NCBI RefSeq assembly: GCF_005239225.2
Contig: NC_133299.1
Coordinates: 12,032,967-12,096,966, forward strand
Length of the DNA stretch: 64,000 nucleotides
DNA from: Populus alba
Taxonomy: Eukaryota; Streptophyta; Magnoliopsida; Malpighiales; Salicaceae
Reading direction: 5' to 3'
Shown: positions 38,331 to 51,059 of the stretch, in pieces
How the letters are laid out: each line of letters begins with the position of its first letter
How positions within the stretch are numbered: position 1 is the first letter of the stretch
Translations under genes and position numbers: made by a program
Notes under the pieces: generated by a model
What the model saw: the letters and a program-made list of their open reading frames with translations, nothing else
Told to the model about the DNA's origin: nothing
The model's database searches: none

Positions 38331-39414
38331 AGAGATGAGAGAAAAAAAGGAAGTAAAAAACAACTTACTTAGGATAAACTAGTGCTTTTTTTTTTTACAC
38401 CACCAACAACATTAGAAAAACTTGACGAGATAATCCCAGAAACATCTTAGAAGACAAGCAAAAATAGCTAGAGGGGATTGCATGCGCCACCTAAAAAAGA
38501 CGATGTGTCCATTCACCTAGCTCGTGCAATACACGTGTCAGACATAAAAAAACATATCAATGGTTGTTTAGGCTTTGACCCAAACAACCACTCACCTTTT
38601 GTGTGGCTGCTTTAGCCAAAGCACAAAATAGGCCACCCACCTTTTTTAACCGTTCATTCTTGGCTTAAATGGCCACCCACCCGAGGTAATAAATATAAAT
38701 ATATTGGATCACCAGGTAAATAAGACAGGTTCTTATAAGTCATAATTTTCTCAAACTCAACACTTCTTTACACTTAATTTTCTCTTAATCTTCTTGTATG
38801 TTAGTTTTCTCATACACCTACTAAGTTAAGCATTGAAAAATTCCTCATCCAAAAATGGACTTATTTTTTAAAATATAATAAAGCTTATATTCAAGCCCAC
38901 ACATCTTGGTATAGAATCATAACCCATGAAAATCTCTTTTTTTCCTTTTTCTTATGAGAAGTTTTTCAAGACTTTATCAATGGCATTATATGTAGGAAAT
39001 AAAATTAAAAACTAGTTCTTTCCCTTCACTCATTAAAAATACTTTTCATAACTAACGAATCTCTAGGACAAGGGAGAATATTGATCTCCCAATCATAGGG
39101 ACTCCAATCCTATTAGGTCTCCAACAACTCTCCCAACAAATACAAGTGGAGTTTATAAGATACAGACTAGTCCACTAATACAAAGAATCCATTAGATGTG
39201 CTAATTGGGCCAATCATAAGGTCAAGGAGTTAAATAAGACATTAAATGGGCTTGTTCAGCTTATTTAGGACAAAAATGACTTTAAAGAGGCTATAACACA
39301 TATGGGTCAGCCCATAATCAATCTAATTCAAGTGCAAGAAAGGCCCAATTCTTCCATAACATTGGCTTAGGGTTGGCATCATGATGACAACCTTGTTTGA
39401 ACAATTAATCCTAA
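38331..39414. other. intergenic or repeat, not classified
   Basis: No reading frame of note. Phrases such as ggctttgacccaaacaacc and gcccaattcttccataac are repeat-like, but I cannot assign them to a family. Confidence 0.35.
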
Positions 39415-40135
39415 CATTACAAAGATATTTTGACAGATTGTTTTAGGAGTTTCATATTCTACAAGGAAACTAAGGGCATCAGCCATTACAATGATTTCCA
39501 AACTTATTTAAGAGAGTTAAAGGTGGTTTGAACCTATTTTTTCTAATGCATAATTTTACGCAAACAAGTACAATTTTTAATCTGACCGTTGGATCAAACT
39601 AAAATTTTACAGAAGTTTCTAGAGGTTTTATTTTATATACGATTAGAATTTCAAGTCAATCTAACATTGAAAAGGTCTTAAAATAAGGTCTAGAATCTAT
39701 TGTATGAAACTTATATTAGTTTCCTTGTTCATTCATGATTTTTTTTCTTGTTTTATTTAGAGCTATTTTATTATTTTTCCTTAATTATTTAGGATTTTTT
39801 TACCTATTATATATAAGGTTATTTAGCTTGTATTTAGGGGTTTTTTTTATAAACTTTGATTTTAAAATAATATTGCTTGTATGTGAGAGGTATTCTCGCA
39901 TTCTTTAGTTCTCTAAAGAACTAATTTGACTTATCAAAGAATAAATATTTTTGTGGCATATTCATTATATTTTATGTTTGTGAATTTGTATTTATTGGGT
40001 AGAGGTTTATTTTAATAGTGTTAGTGCTTTAGTTCAAATAATTTTTGTGTCACACTCCTATCAAACCTAATTCTTTAGCTTTTCAGGATTTTTCTTTCTT
40101 GCATGTGGGTTATGTGACTCATCATGAGTCTCACA
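39415..40135 (+). mobile_element. LTR (family C) with adjacent primer-binding site
   Basis: The LTR runs from about cattacaaagatattttg to gagtctcaca. A TATA region, tattatatataaggttattt, is at about 39807. Five bases after the end lies tggtattagagc, a primer-binding site, so this is a 5' LTR in plus orientation. The internal region beyond is cut off at 40621 by a family A LTR. It is homologous to 11330-12290. Confidence 0.7.
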
Positions 40136-40140
40136 TTAGG

Positions 40141-40152
40141 TGGTATTAGAGC
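40141..40152 (+). other. primer-binding site, initiator tRNA-Met type
   Basis: tggtattagagc differs by one base from tggtatcagagc, the usual plant retrotransposon primer-binding site complementary to the 3' end of initiator tRNA-Met. It lies five bases downstream of the LTR end, the normal arrangement. Confidence 0.75.
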
Positions 40153-40620
40153 TAGACTCCATTTATTAGATTATATCCTTTTGTATTTTTTTTTCTTCTT
40201 ATTCTGCATGTTGAAACTCATTATTTCCAAGTGTTATCTCATTTCATTATTGTCACAACATATATCAGTAACATAAAGAGTAAAATAAAAGAGACAAAGT
40301 CGTTCAAACAAAGATGTTATAGATTCTGCTATTGAAACTAAAATAAGGTGAAATTAGATAGGCCATATTAAAATTACTTAAAAATAGATATTCTGTTTAT
40401 TTGGAGTCTAATCAAAATATATATCCAATATGAGGTCATTTCAACATTTTTTGGTTTAGGTTCCAAATTTGTGTCAACTATTAAAACTTGATTTGTTATT
40501 GTTGAAATCAAATTGGCTAGTGTACAAAAGTGTTCTTTGGGATATTTAGGTGTCAATCAAGTTATTTTCATAATATTTGATTCTAATTTTTTTTCAATTA
40601 CTCAAAAACATCCATATCTC
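40153..40620 (+). other. truncated leader of the family C element
   Basis: Sequence after the primer-binding site, expected to be the untranslated leader or the start of gag. No frame can be supported (the ORF on the minus strand is not meaningful). Confidence 0.4.
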
Positions 40621-40746
40621 ATATCATAATCCATTTTTGGGTTCTTCCCCCAAATTTACCCTTTTCCTTTCAAATTAACAAAAACAAAAAACAAATGCAA
40701 TAATAACAAGAAGACTGTCAATTTGGAAAAGCAAGCTAAGAAAGGT

Positions 40747-40750
<4 letters not shown>

Positions 40751-40822
<72 letters not shown>
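40751..40822. repeat. compound (GA)n-(TA)n microsatellite
   Basis: About 20 GA units run directly into about 15 TA units, with a (GT)n tract at about 40870-40890. It lies within the start of family A LTR copy 3. The other LTR copies lack it, so it expanded locally. The small ORFs over it are artefacts. Confidence 0.95.
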
Positions 40823-40827
<5 letters not shown>

Positions 40828-40869
40828 CCTAAAATTTTGGATGGAATTACGAGCCCAATCATGTCCTAT

Positions 40870-40902
<33 letters not shown>

Positions 40903-42582
40903 ATACACATATATATAAAATAATTAACCTAAAATTTTGGATGGAATCATGTCCTATTATACTCAAGACTAAAGAGACAATGCAGATTCAATGCCAAATT
41001 AACTAATTATTGTATGAGCTTTCATAAAAAAATTAAGCCCAATTACTTAATTAGATTTTTAATAGGCCTTTGATTTAATTATGGACCAAATTAAAAGTTT
41101 AAATATGTTTAAGACTTAATTTGGGTCCAATTAAAAGATTTAATCCTTGCAAGGACTTAATTGGTAAAAATAATTTTATTAGGGACTTCATTGGTGAAAA
41201 ATTAAGTTTGAGAGCCTAATTTAGGCTTAATCAAGAAGATTGAAATTTTAGAGGTTCGAACTTATTTTTTACGAAGTCAATTAATTGAAACAAGGGACAA
41301 CATTGCAAGAAAATCAAGGTTTAGGGTCAATGAAGGGTTGAATTAAAAAATTTTATAACTAAGGATCTTTTTAAAAAAGACATTAAACTTCAGGGACTGA
41401 ATTCGTTTGAAAACATGGGTGAAATTGAAGTGAATTGAAAGTTTAATGGTCAATTAAGGGTTAATTTGCATAAATCCAAAATCAAAGACCAAAATGAAAT
41501 GGTGTTGAAATTCAGGGTTGGTATTGGAGTTCAGTAAGGGTAAAATCGCATAAAATTAAAAGTTTGAGGTTAATTAGGGATGCAATTAAAAGAAAAAACA
41601 AGCTGAAGGGCTAAATTGAACTTTAGTAAAGTCTATAATTAAAACCCTAAGAAAATCAAAATAGCATCGTTTCACTTAAATAAAACAGTGCATTTTGACC
41701 AAGATAGTTTCTTTGGTACAACACGAAGGTGTTTTGACCAATACAAGAATAAAAATAAAAGATGCCAAACGACTTGTTGTCTGGCTATAGTTCATCATCT
41801 TCAACCTTTCGCACCAGAAAGGTTGCTCGGATGGCTACTTTTTTAGATCATTTAATACTTCGTCTCTTTACTGATTGGGACAAATCATACAACACTATGA
41901 TAGCCTGGCATTGTATTACACCCCAGCATAATTCTTATAAACTGATTGCCCCAACAGCCATCGTTGTGTCACCTCAAATAGGCTAACATGATCAGCCATT
42001 AGCAGTCGAGTTTAACATCTCCTTATGATGACTTTAAGCCAACAATTGAGATCCTTTCCTATTGAATCAAGGGTCAAGATTGGTCCCCAATAAAAACAAG
42101 ATGTCCCCCTTTCCCTTATATAAATAGAAGTGGATTTTAGGCATTAATGAGCAAGAGAGAAGAGTGCAAAGTGAGCAAAACACTAGTTTTTATAGCATTT
42201 TCAACATTTTTTTCTCTCCGTCGTAAATCCTAGCAACTTCAGTCTCTATGCCATAATCAACAACAGTCGAACAGCCTTAGAACTTCATCTTTTCACTGGT
42301 AATAGAGGTAATCTCACTGATGCCTAATGTCTTCTTCTAGCACAGCCATCCATTTCAAACCAGCCTCTCCACCACTAGCTTCTCAACCAAGAGCTCCATT
42401 GTGAGCCACCAGCAATAACTCATCCAGCCCTAGTAAGCTTCTTCTTCCTTTCTCCCTTGCATTTTCATGCTTGCATACAAGACATGAATTAACTCACATC
42501 CTGCAATTGTTGGCTTTCGCAAGCAAATGTAAATTGAGTTAGACTTGTTTCAGCCCAGCCTACATGGTTGCATTGGGTCTAG

Positions 42583-44143
42583 TGACACGATCAAAAGATT
42601 GATTTCTTATCCCAAGTGCAGGTGTGTCGAAGTAATAAAGAACTCAGCAAGATCAGGATCGAACCACATGGAGGTTAACATGTAAATTATAAATAATAAT
42701 AATAATAATAATAAGTTAAAGAGGACTTCGAGATGTAATATTAATATGAGGATTAAACAATGATAAAAACAAATATCAAAGTTAGAGGATCCACTAATGG
42801 TATTAAAAATAAATGTAATATAAACTCTTTATATTATTCAACTGGAAACCACACACAAAAGAAGTTCCAATCAGATGATTTGTCATTAATAGCTCATTAT
42901 AAATTGTTAACATGATCATATTAATTATCTTATTTAAGTAACACCAAACTTTTAAATATTGTCAGAAATTCATGATGCTAACTTATGTTAACAACAAATC
43001 AAGTTCCTTTCATAGCACATGCGTAGGTTATACCATATAGTTGGTTATGAAAGTGTCAAGCAATTGTTATACCAAGTGTTATACAACACAAATCTAGATT
43101 AACCATTTAACAAGGTATTAAGAATTAGTAAGATAAAAAGATAAGACATGTTAATAACAAACTTTCTTGGATATAAACATTGAACTCTATGTTGAGTTTA
43201 TATTATACCTATTCTAACACCATTAGTCAAACCTTTTCACCTTTACATAATAAACTTAGCTAAACATAATGAAGAAGAGAAACATAAATAAACAACATAA
43301 GAACATAAGTATAATAAAGGAAATGAAAAGCTTAACAAGAGATTAAGAAAAATATAACATGAAATAAAACTTAAACATTACAAAAATATAAACAAAGAAA
43401 TAAAAAGCATGATCTTGATCTGAAAACCAAGAAGCCTAAATGCATGGCAAATGCCTCCTTTTATAGGCCAAAATTCAGAACTATTGATTTGATGACTAAT
43501 TGTTAAGTAAGTGGCCACCTCTTGACTTGGTAATAATCATTATCTTCTTGTTTATAGAAAACATCATTGGTAATATCATAATTTGAATAGATAGTCTTTA
43601 TGAAGGTTCTGAGAAATTATCCCAGCTTTCCAACAAAACAAGAATGAGGTCATTTGGGCTTCTAGAACTCGAGATATGGGTTGAACACTGAACAGCGTCT
43701 GTGCTACAGGACAAATTCAGACTTCTCTTTTAATGTTAAGATTTGGACTTCCAAACGGCAGAATTAAGTCATGGACTCTCATAAATGTTTTAGGCCTATG
43801 TCTTAGCTTTCTAGCCATATAAACCAAACTGAAATCCAAGATCTACAACTCCAGATATGACCCAATGACTGAACAATGTTTCAGTTTGAATTGAATCAAC
43901 ATCTTTTTTTTAAGCTTAACCCTCTCTTTATCTTCTCAATTTTAGTAGTTCAACTCATCAATCAATTCTTTGATTTATGTGATAGGGGCTTGCATTTAAA
44001 TGAACATTTAGCATAAATTAAAGGTATCTTATATTATTAGACATGTTATTATAAAACATGCTCTAGTTAAGGAGTTATTGATACTTCAAGTGTAAAATGA
44101 TGATATAAAACCTTGATAAAAATGCACTTTTAAGTACTACTCA
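42583..44143 (+). mobile_element. solo LTR (family B), copy 3
   Basis: TGACACGATCAAAAGATTG to AAGTACTACTCA, 1,561 bp, in the same orientation as copy 1. The flanks are tctag and tccaa; the uninterrupted site in other family A copies reads gggtccaac, so the duplication was probably tccaa, decayed on the left. It contains tttataggcc (about 43459) as in copy 1 and a short (ATA)n. Confidence 0.8.
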
Positions 44144-44246
44144 TCCAACCAATTAAAAAAAGAAGAAGAAGAAGAAGAAAGGATTGTTGGGCCTATAGTC
44201 GGCCCAACCAATTCAATTGGGCTAGACTTCAAGCTGGGTCCAACCC

Positions 44247-44289
<43 letters not shown>

Positions 44290-44634
44290 TTCAGGAATTG
44301 TTTTTTTATTTTTCTAAAGACCATTTTTAAATTATTTGTTGGTCCATCACGTGTTTTTCTAATGATTTTGTCTAATATCGAGTTGTAGACTTACACTATA
44401 AGATACAAACCAGTATCAAAATATCTAATTTTTTCCTGAAAAATTCTAAAAGTTTATTTTTTTTATATATAAAAAAAATATGTTTTGTTTTCATGCATAC
44501 AGCTAAATCCTAAAGAATTAGTTTCCTAATGACTATAATACTAGGTGGCGACTCCTGAACCCCATTATCATAACTTTATGATTAAACCCAAACCCCCATT
44601 TAATTTTAAAAGGCGGAACCGCCATGCGATACAA

Positions 44635-45479
44635 TGCATGTCATGATAAGATGATGAGTCCACTGTGGAAGCCTTGTTTGATTAGACTAAGCTTTGCTTA
44701 ATTGATTGTTTGCTTATTTATTTTAGTCTGTTTAATTTTAGCATATTTTTATTTTACAACTCTAACATGTATTTTATATATTGCTCATGCATAAGTACAT
44801 CAAGTATGGTGTAATGCCTCCACACATCTTGATTTTTGAACAAACCCAATTCAAGATTAGGTGGGGAGTAGCGATCTTCCTCATAACTTTCAGTCAAGGT
44901 TTAGATTCGTAAAACATTTAACTAAGAGCTAAGTGTTTACTTAGTAATGACAATCACACTATGCCCCAACCAATTAATGTAAACTCCTATACTGGCCTTA
45001 TGAAAAGTGGTCACTAGTAGATTATGAACCCTTTTTTTAGACCAAGTAGAAAGCTAACCCCTTATATATTAGCCTAGAACCTTCCCTTAGGGTATGAACT
45101 CCTTAATACTTTAGTTTTTGCAAACCTAATTAAAATTTTGAACTCTACAAGATTTCCAAGCTAAAACCATGACTTATATGACCCTTTCTGAGTATGGGAA
45201 AAGATATGAGATGATGTAATTAGTTGAAGGGGAATGCCTATTTTAAATTTCCCAAATGATCCTCACAAAGTATTTTTCATAAAAGAATTGAGAATACAGC
45301 TATCAAGGTCACAAAATAATTATGTCTAGATCAAGTTGACCAGTATAGGATATCTAATGGAGGATTTAAATGGAAGTTGATTGACAATAAGTTGAGGACA
45401 TATAAAGCAAATGGAAAGAAGGGTGAAGAGAAATACCAAACAGTTGTTTTTTGCCATCTTCAAGTTAGTTTTGTTTCCT
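44635..45479 (+). other. internal region leader of the family A unit
   Basis: Follows the LTR end with atgcatgtcatgataagatg. No clear primer-binding site and no open frame. Broken frames may belong to the upstream part of the DUF7745-like protein. Confidence 0.4.
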
Positions 45480-46010
45480 TCATAAGCTATTAGGATGATC
45501 AGTATTGAAACTGCCAATGCCTTCATTGAATATGAATGGACAAAGAATAACCCTACCTCAACTATCTTGGCTTAAGCTTTATTGTCCTTAAATCATTATA
45601 GACTGTATAAAAAAGAAGCAATGCAATGTTGTATTCCTTTGTTATTTATTTGGATAGTGAGTCATTTGGAGACACCGAGAGAAGTTTTCAATAATTTATG
45701 GTGGTTTAAAATGAGACCCCTTAGGCTGATTTTAAGTGAAGAATGGAATGACTTAGATAAGAAGGTATGGGTAAAAAAAAATACTAAGCACTCCCTTAGA
45801 GTAATTTTAGGTGGAAACGCTTCTTAGGTGGGTTGTCCGTCTTATCTTATAAGTTGTGGTGACAAAGCATAGGTCTCGTTCATGGCCTAACTAGTTATAT
45901 TAGCTATTCACCCTCGCTGGTAATTAGGTAGTTTAGAGGCACACAATACATACTGAGAACCTGGGGGTAGTTGAGTATACTGGTTTATTCAAGGAGGATA
46001 ATTATTTAGT
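45480..46010 (+). pseudogene. DUF7745-like protein relic
   Basis: Broken plus-strand frames read NPTSTILA-stop-ALLSLNHYR, then CCIPLLFIWIVSHLETPREV, FNNLWWFKMRPLRLILSEEW and, after a shift, LVHGLTSYISYSPSLVIRQF. This pattern (NPVPTILAE, a C-x-PLL-WI-SHIE block, WFxLRPL-EEW, YISYAPxLVxRQ) is that of the plant DUF7745 family, recalled from memory; its members are often found in repeats. Function is unknown. At least one stop and one frameshift make it non-functional. It lies between two family A LTRs. Confidence 0.6.
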
Positions 46011-46269
46011 CAAGCTACACGCCATAGATGTGATTGGAGATAACTTATTTTAGTCTGCAAGGAGGAGCAATAAAAAGAATCCTTAGCCAGCCTTAATTAC
46101 TTAATATGAAGGAGTGGTGAATTATCCAGGGTACTCAAAGGTATGATGATGTAAAGCCAAAATGCAGTCATCAAGGAAAGCACACTCACCACTATGGAAC
46201 CCAAAAGAAAAGGGATAAATAATGAATAAAATTTGCAAAATGAGTTAGATAGGTTGAGGATTGAGCTAG

Positions 46270-46796
46270 GTAACTACAAGAGTCAGTAGAATTTCTTAGA
46301 AAAATAACTTTTGCAAGAAGAAAGGATGAAAAGCTTCATGAACCAATAGTTAAGAGAAAAGGATGAACAGATAGCTGAATTGATACAAGATTTATTACAA
46401 GAAAAGAACTTCCAATATAAATAAATTATGTGTGGAATCCGAGAATAGTTGGAAGAAAAAATGGCCAAATATGACAATATGGTAAATAAGCATGTGATGC
46501 TAGAAAAAAAGTTTTTGACTTTGAAAAAGACCTTTGAAATTAGAAGATATGCTAACAATGAGTTAATAGCCTCTTTGAAAAAAGAGAGAGATCACAACAA
46601 AATAAGGCTAGAGGTTGAAAAGGAGAATAACATATTGGCTCATCTTACTATTGAAGAAAAAAGAAGCTTAAAAGCTCAATACAAGGTCCAAACTGATGAT
46701 AAAAGAGAAGTAAGAAGGGGAATTGAGTTAGATATGAGGGAATATCTGAGTAAAGCAAATGACTTGAGAGATCGTGTTTTTACAATCCATACTTAG
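46270..46796 (+). pseudogene. coiled-coil ORF of the same repeat unit
   Basis: The open part 46449-46796 (115 codons) is almost wholly Lys/Glu/Leu-rich with heptad spacing (VNKHVMLEKKFLTLKKTFEI, ELIASLKKERDHNK), predicting a long coiled coil. Upstream to about 46270 a frame with stops is of the same type (EKDEQIAELIQDLLQEKN). It probably formed the C-terminal part of the DUF7745-like protein. No known enzyme motif is present. Confidence 0.5.
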
Positions 46797-46964
46797 TTGG
46801 AATTCCAAGAAGAAGAGGTGAAGAAAATGAAAGAGCAATTTGAGGAGTGGCATGAAAACATAAATAGCCTTGATATACAATTAAATATGAAGATAGTTAT
46901 ACTTGATATCGAGAAAAAAAAATACTTTAAAGGGTCAGAAACCAAATCCGGCACCTAGAAAAGA

Positions 46965-48760
46965 CCAATAATTTGGAAAAGCATGCTAAAAAAGGTTTCG
47001 GATATATAGAATAATTAAGCTAAATATTTGGATGGAATTATGAGCCCAATCATACCCCCATTAAACTCAAGACTAAATAGACAATGCAGATTCAAGGTCA
47101 AATTAATTAATCATTGGATGAGCTTACATAAAACAATGAAGCCCTAGAGACTTAATTAGATTTTTAATAGGCCAATTTAATTTAATTATGGATCAAATTA
47201 AAAGTTTAAATATGTTTAAGAACTAATTTAGGTTAAATTAAAAGATTTAATCCTTACAAGGACTTAATTGGTCAAACTAATTTTATTAGGGACTTAATTG
47301 GTGAAAAATTAAGTTTGAGAGCCTAATTTGGGTTTAATCAAGAAGATTGAAATTTTAAGGGTCAAACTTACATTTTACGAAGTCAATTGATTGAAATGAG
47401 GGACAACATTGCAACAAAATTAAGGTTTAAGGTCAATTAAGGGTTAAATTAAAGAGGTTCATAACTAAGGGCCTTTTTGAAAAAGGCGTTAAACTTTAGG
47501 GACTTAATTCGTTTGAAAACATGGGTGAAATTGAAGTGAATGGAAAGTTTAATGGTCAATTGAGGGTTAATTTGCATAAATCCAAAATCAAAGACCAAAA
47601 TGAAAAGGCATTGAAATTCAAGGTTGGCATTGGAGTTTGGTAAAGGTAAAATCACATAAAATTAAAAGTTCGAGGTCAATTAGGGATGCAATTGAAAGAA
47701 AAAAAGTTGAAGGACTAATTTGAACTTTAGTCAAGTCCCTAATTAAAATCAAAGAAAATCAAAACGGCATCGTTTCACTTAAGTAAAACGGTGTGTTTTG
47801 ACCAAAACAGTTTATTTTGGTGTAAAACATTGTTGTTTTGACTAGCATGGGAACAAAAAAAAGACATCGGATGACTTATTATCTGGCTACTGTTCATCAT
47901 CTTTAATCTTTCATACCAAAAAAGCTACTTGGGTGGTTACTTTTTTTGAGCATTTAATGCTTCGACTTTCCACCAAATCGGACAAACCATACACAACTAT
48001 GATGGCCTAACATTGTACTACACCACAACATAATTCTTCCTAACTGATTGCCCCTATAGTTGCCACGATGTCACCCCAAAAAGGCTAACTTGATTAGCCA
48101 ATAGCAGCCGAATTTAGTAGCTTATTATAATGACTTTGTGCAAACAATTGAGATCTTTCTCGATTGAATCAACAACCAAGATTAGTCCCTAATAAAGACA
48201 AGATATCCCTCTTTCCCCCTATAAATAGAAGTGGATTCTGGTCATTAAGAAGCAAGAGAGAAGAGTGCAAAGTGAGCAAAAAAGTAGCTTTTTTTAGCAT
48301 TTTCAACATTGTTCTCTTCGCCACTACTATAACCATCTTTTCCATCGTGAATCCTAATAGCTCCAACCTCTACATCATGATCAACAGTAGCCCAACACCC
48401 TTGCAACTCCATCTTCTCATTGGCAATAGGGTAATCTCACTAATGCCCAATCTTTTCTTCTAGCAGAGTTGGCCATTTCAAACCAACCTCTCCACCACAA
48501 GCTTCTCCACTAACAGCTCCAATGTGAGTTGCTAGCAAACAATCCATCCAACCCAAGTAAACTTCTTCGTCCTTCTCCCCTTGCATTTTCATGCCTACAT
48601 GCAAGACATGAATTAATTCACATCTTACAAGTGCTGGCAAAATGTAAGCTGGGCTAAACTCGTTTCAACCCAGTCCACATGGCTAGGCTAAGTCCAACCC
48701 ATTTAAAAAATAAAAAAATCTAAAAAAGAAAGGATTGTTGGGCCTTCAGTCGACCAAAGA
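46965..48760 (+). mobile_element. family A LTR, copy 4
   Basis: Closely follows copy 3: aatttggaaaagcatgctaa, ggaattatgagcccaatcat, cttaattggtgaaaaattaa, tataaatagaagtggattct (about 48221) and gaaaggattgttgggcct. The first about 100 bases of the LTR are missing. It is in the same orientation as copy 3, so the two bound the DUF7745-like unit. No nested family B copy is present. Confidence 0.75.
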
Positions 48761-49300
48761 TATACTGATAAAAACTTGGTTCCTCAGTAGCCCCCCCAGT
48801 CTTTGTGATATAATAATATGCAATGACTTTAATCAATCTCTCAATTCAGGTAGAGCACTAAGTTTTGCTTGTATAAAAATGAGGGAAAGCCAAGAAAAGT
48901 GTAGAGAAATATGAATATGGACTAAAAGAAATTCTTTCATATATAAAAGACTAAGAATTTATACTTGGAAAATTTTAAAAAGATTGAGGGTACCATGCCC
49001 ATCATCTTTACAAATTCCTAAGTGGTTATGTGGAATCCAATAAGGGTGAACCTATACCTATAAACTCTTAAGTGATTATAGGTTCTTAGTAGGTAGGAGC
49101 TTGTAGCTTTCCCAGTATTATCATGGAGCTTAAAATCCCTCTACTAAAAAGTGGTCATCATGATCTTTTTTTTTTATGGGATATGAGAGCCACCCATTAA
49201 GAGTGGTGATTACATGATGTTGCTATTTGTATTAAGGGGACCAATTACATCCATCCCTTAGAGATTGGTGCATATAGTTGTTGCACATGTGCGGCATTGC
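48761..49300 (+). repeat. block shared with 33540-34090
   Basis: About 540 bases (tgatataataatatgcaatg ... agagtggtgattacatgatg) match the continuation of family A copy 2. Because copies 1 and 3 lack it at this point, it is either a sub-type of the LTR or a second element present in both copies. It is non-coding. Confidence 0.6.
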
Positions 49301-49369
49301 AAAAATCATCCACCCTCGAGTATATATAAGTCTATCTGGCAAATATAGGGAAACAAGGAATTCTTGTCT

Positions 49370-51010
49370 TTTTCCATGGAAAAAAAAGAATGGGAGTTGT
49401 CAACTAGTATTTTGGTCACTATGAACACTAACTGGTCTCAAAGATCGAATACGGAGACTAATTGCGTAAAGAAAAGGTATTAGCACCCCAAATACGTCTT
49501 ACCAAAGGTAGGCTGCATTGTTTTAATGTCTGATAAAAACTAAGATTTTGTTGTGTTTTCTAGTTGTTGGTCGGTTCTAAGGGTTCAAGAAAAAAAACCC
49601 TCCTCAATAAGAAGGTTCTTTATCTTATGGGTAAAAGCCTAACCGTTCTAGTATCACAAAAAGAAAATGATGTTCAGAATGCGTCTTACGTGTAAAGTCG
49701 TACCCCGGATACTAGAAGACAACAGAATAAATTTTTTTGTTATTTTTAAAATTTTGGCCACCATTCTCGTGACTTTAATAAACTGGTTATTAAAGCCAAA
49801 ATGCATGCTAAAATATATCTCTTTTTTGGTGTATGGAAAACACAATATGATTTTTTAGCTTTAAGATACTTAACCGTATGTACAAAAACATTTTTCTTCC
49901 CTTGTGTTTTTAAATTTGTTTTTGTATTTTTCAAAAGTTGATGAAAACCGGGTATTTTAATACCGGATTTTGTATTTTACGATATAAAATACAAACCGAT
50001 ATTAAACAAAATAGCATAAAACAAAACGTGGGGAAATCATTAAAAAAAATTCAAAAATTGTTTTTCTATTGTTAGGTTGGACCAAACTTAGCCCAAGATC
50101 CATGGGTTGGCTTAGCCCAGCCCACATCAGCTGGTTATTATGTATTAGCACAGTAACCAACTTCACCTTGCCTACAGAGATGTGCACTGTGCACGTCCTA
50201 CATGGCGAGGGAAGAAACAAAAGCAAAAGAAAAGGGGGCGGAGTTTTTACCTAGAGAAGTGAAGCATAGCCTCATTCGTCAGTGATGGCCAACGGTGGCG
50301 GTGGTTCCAGGCGGGGGCGGTGTTGGTGGCAGCACCTCCTCTGTTTTTTTCTTCTTCTTTTTTCTTCTCGTTTTTTTTTTTCTTCTCTCTTCCTCTCTCT
50401 GTTTTTCTTTCTTTCTTTCTCTCATCTCTCCTCTATCCTCCCTCCTCTTTCTCTGTCCTCGTATACCTGGTATTTATAGGTAACAACAGGGGAGAGATAT
50501 GGACTGGGCGGCTCCTGTGCAGCCGCCCCTCCACCACACGAGGGACACATCTCCTCCCTTTTCCCCAACATGTGGAAAGCTTTGGGCAGGTGGGGGTCCT
50601 TGGTCGGCTTCTTTTTTAGAGAGAAAGCAGTGGAAAAGAGAGGAAGAAAAATCTTCTTATTCCCCTGCTTTGCGCATCCAGGGGAAGAACAAGACCCACA
50701 GTGTTGTTCAAAACAGTATCGTTTTGGGCTTTTTTTTTAATAAATAGTGAATGAACTAACTTTTTTTGGACAAAACGCACCATTTCATTTAAAAGGAAAA
50801 GGTAGCAAAATCCTGTCAAAATCCAAATCAGTCTTTAATTTAAAATTTGTTCAATCAAGCCCTAAATTGTAATTTTGATTTTAAAAATCATTTCAATTAC
50901 ATCCCTACCAAATTCAATTCTCGGCCTTGAAGTTGGCCAGCTTTTTCAATGTAGTCCTTGGTCTCTGATTTATGCAATTTGACCCTTAATTGATCAATAA
51001 ACTTCCAATT
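49370..51010 (-). mobile_element. family A LTR, copy 5, inverted and truncated
   Basis: On the minus strand it contains a TATA-like ctataaatacc (about 50470), ggctgggctaagcc, and the ending gtgaccaaaatactagttg...caactccc that corresponds to gtgaccataatactaggtgg in copy 1. At its other end, phrases such as aattgatcaattaagggtca match the LTR body. Two ORFs (50282-50747) over pyrimidine-rich DNA are LTR artefacts. It is opposite in orientation to copy 4, about 0.6 kb away. Confidence 0.7.
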
Positions 51011-51059
51011 TCTTCAATTGCTTCACTTGGAAGATCATTTACATTGGTTGTTCTTGTAA

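Larger units (their letters stand above)
40621..44634 (+). mobile_element. family A LTR, copy 3, with a nested family B LTR
   Basis: It starts (a)tatcataatccatttttgggtt, a decayed form of the family start. It follows the family through tataaatagaagtgg (about 42118) and, after the nested insert (42583-44143), through gaaaggattgttgggcc, ctaggtggcgactcct and the end ccatgcgataca. It appears to be the 5' LTR of the unit that continues into the DUF7745-like relic. Confidence 0.75.

Noticed and set aside
50282..50747. Four overlapping plus-strand ORFs rich in Phe, Leu and Ser
   Set aside because: They read through a pyrimidine tract in the inverted family A LTR. All three frames are open because of low complexity.
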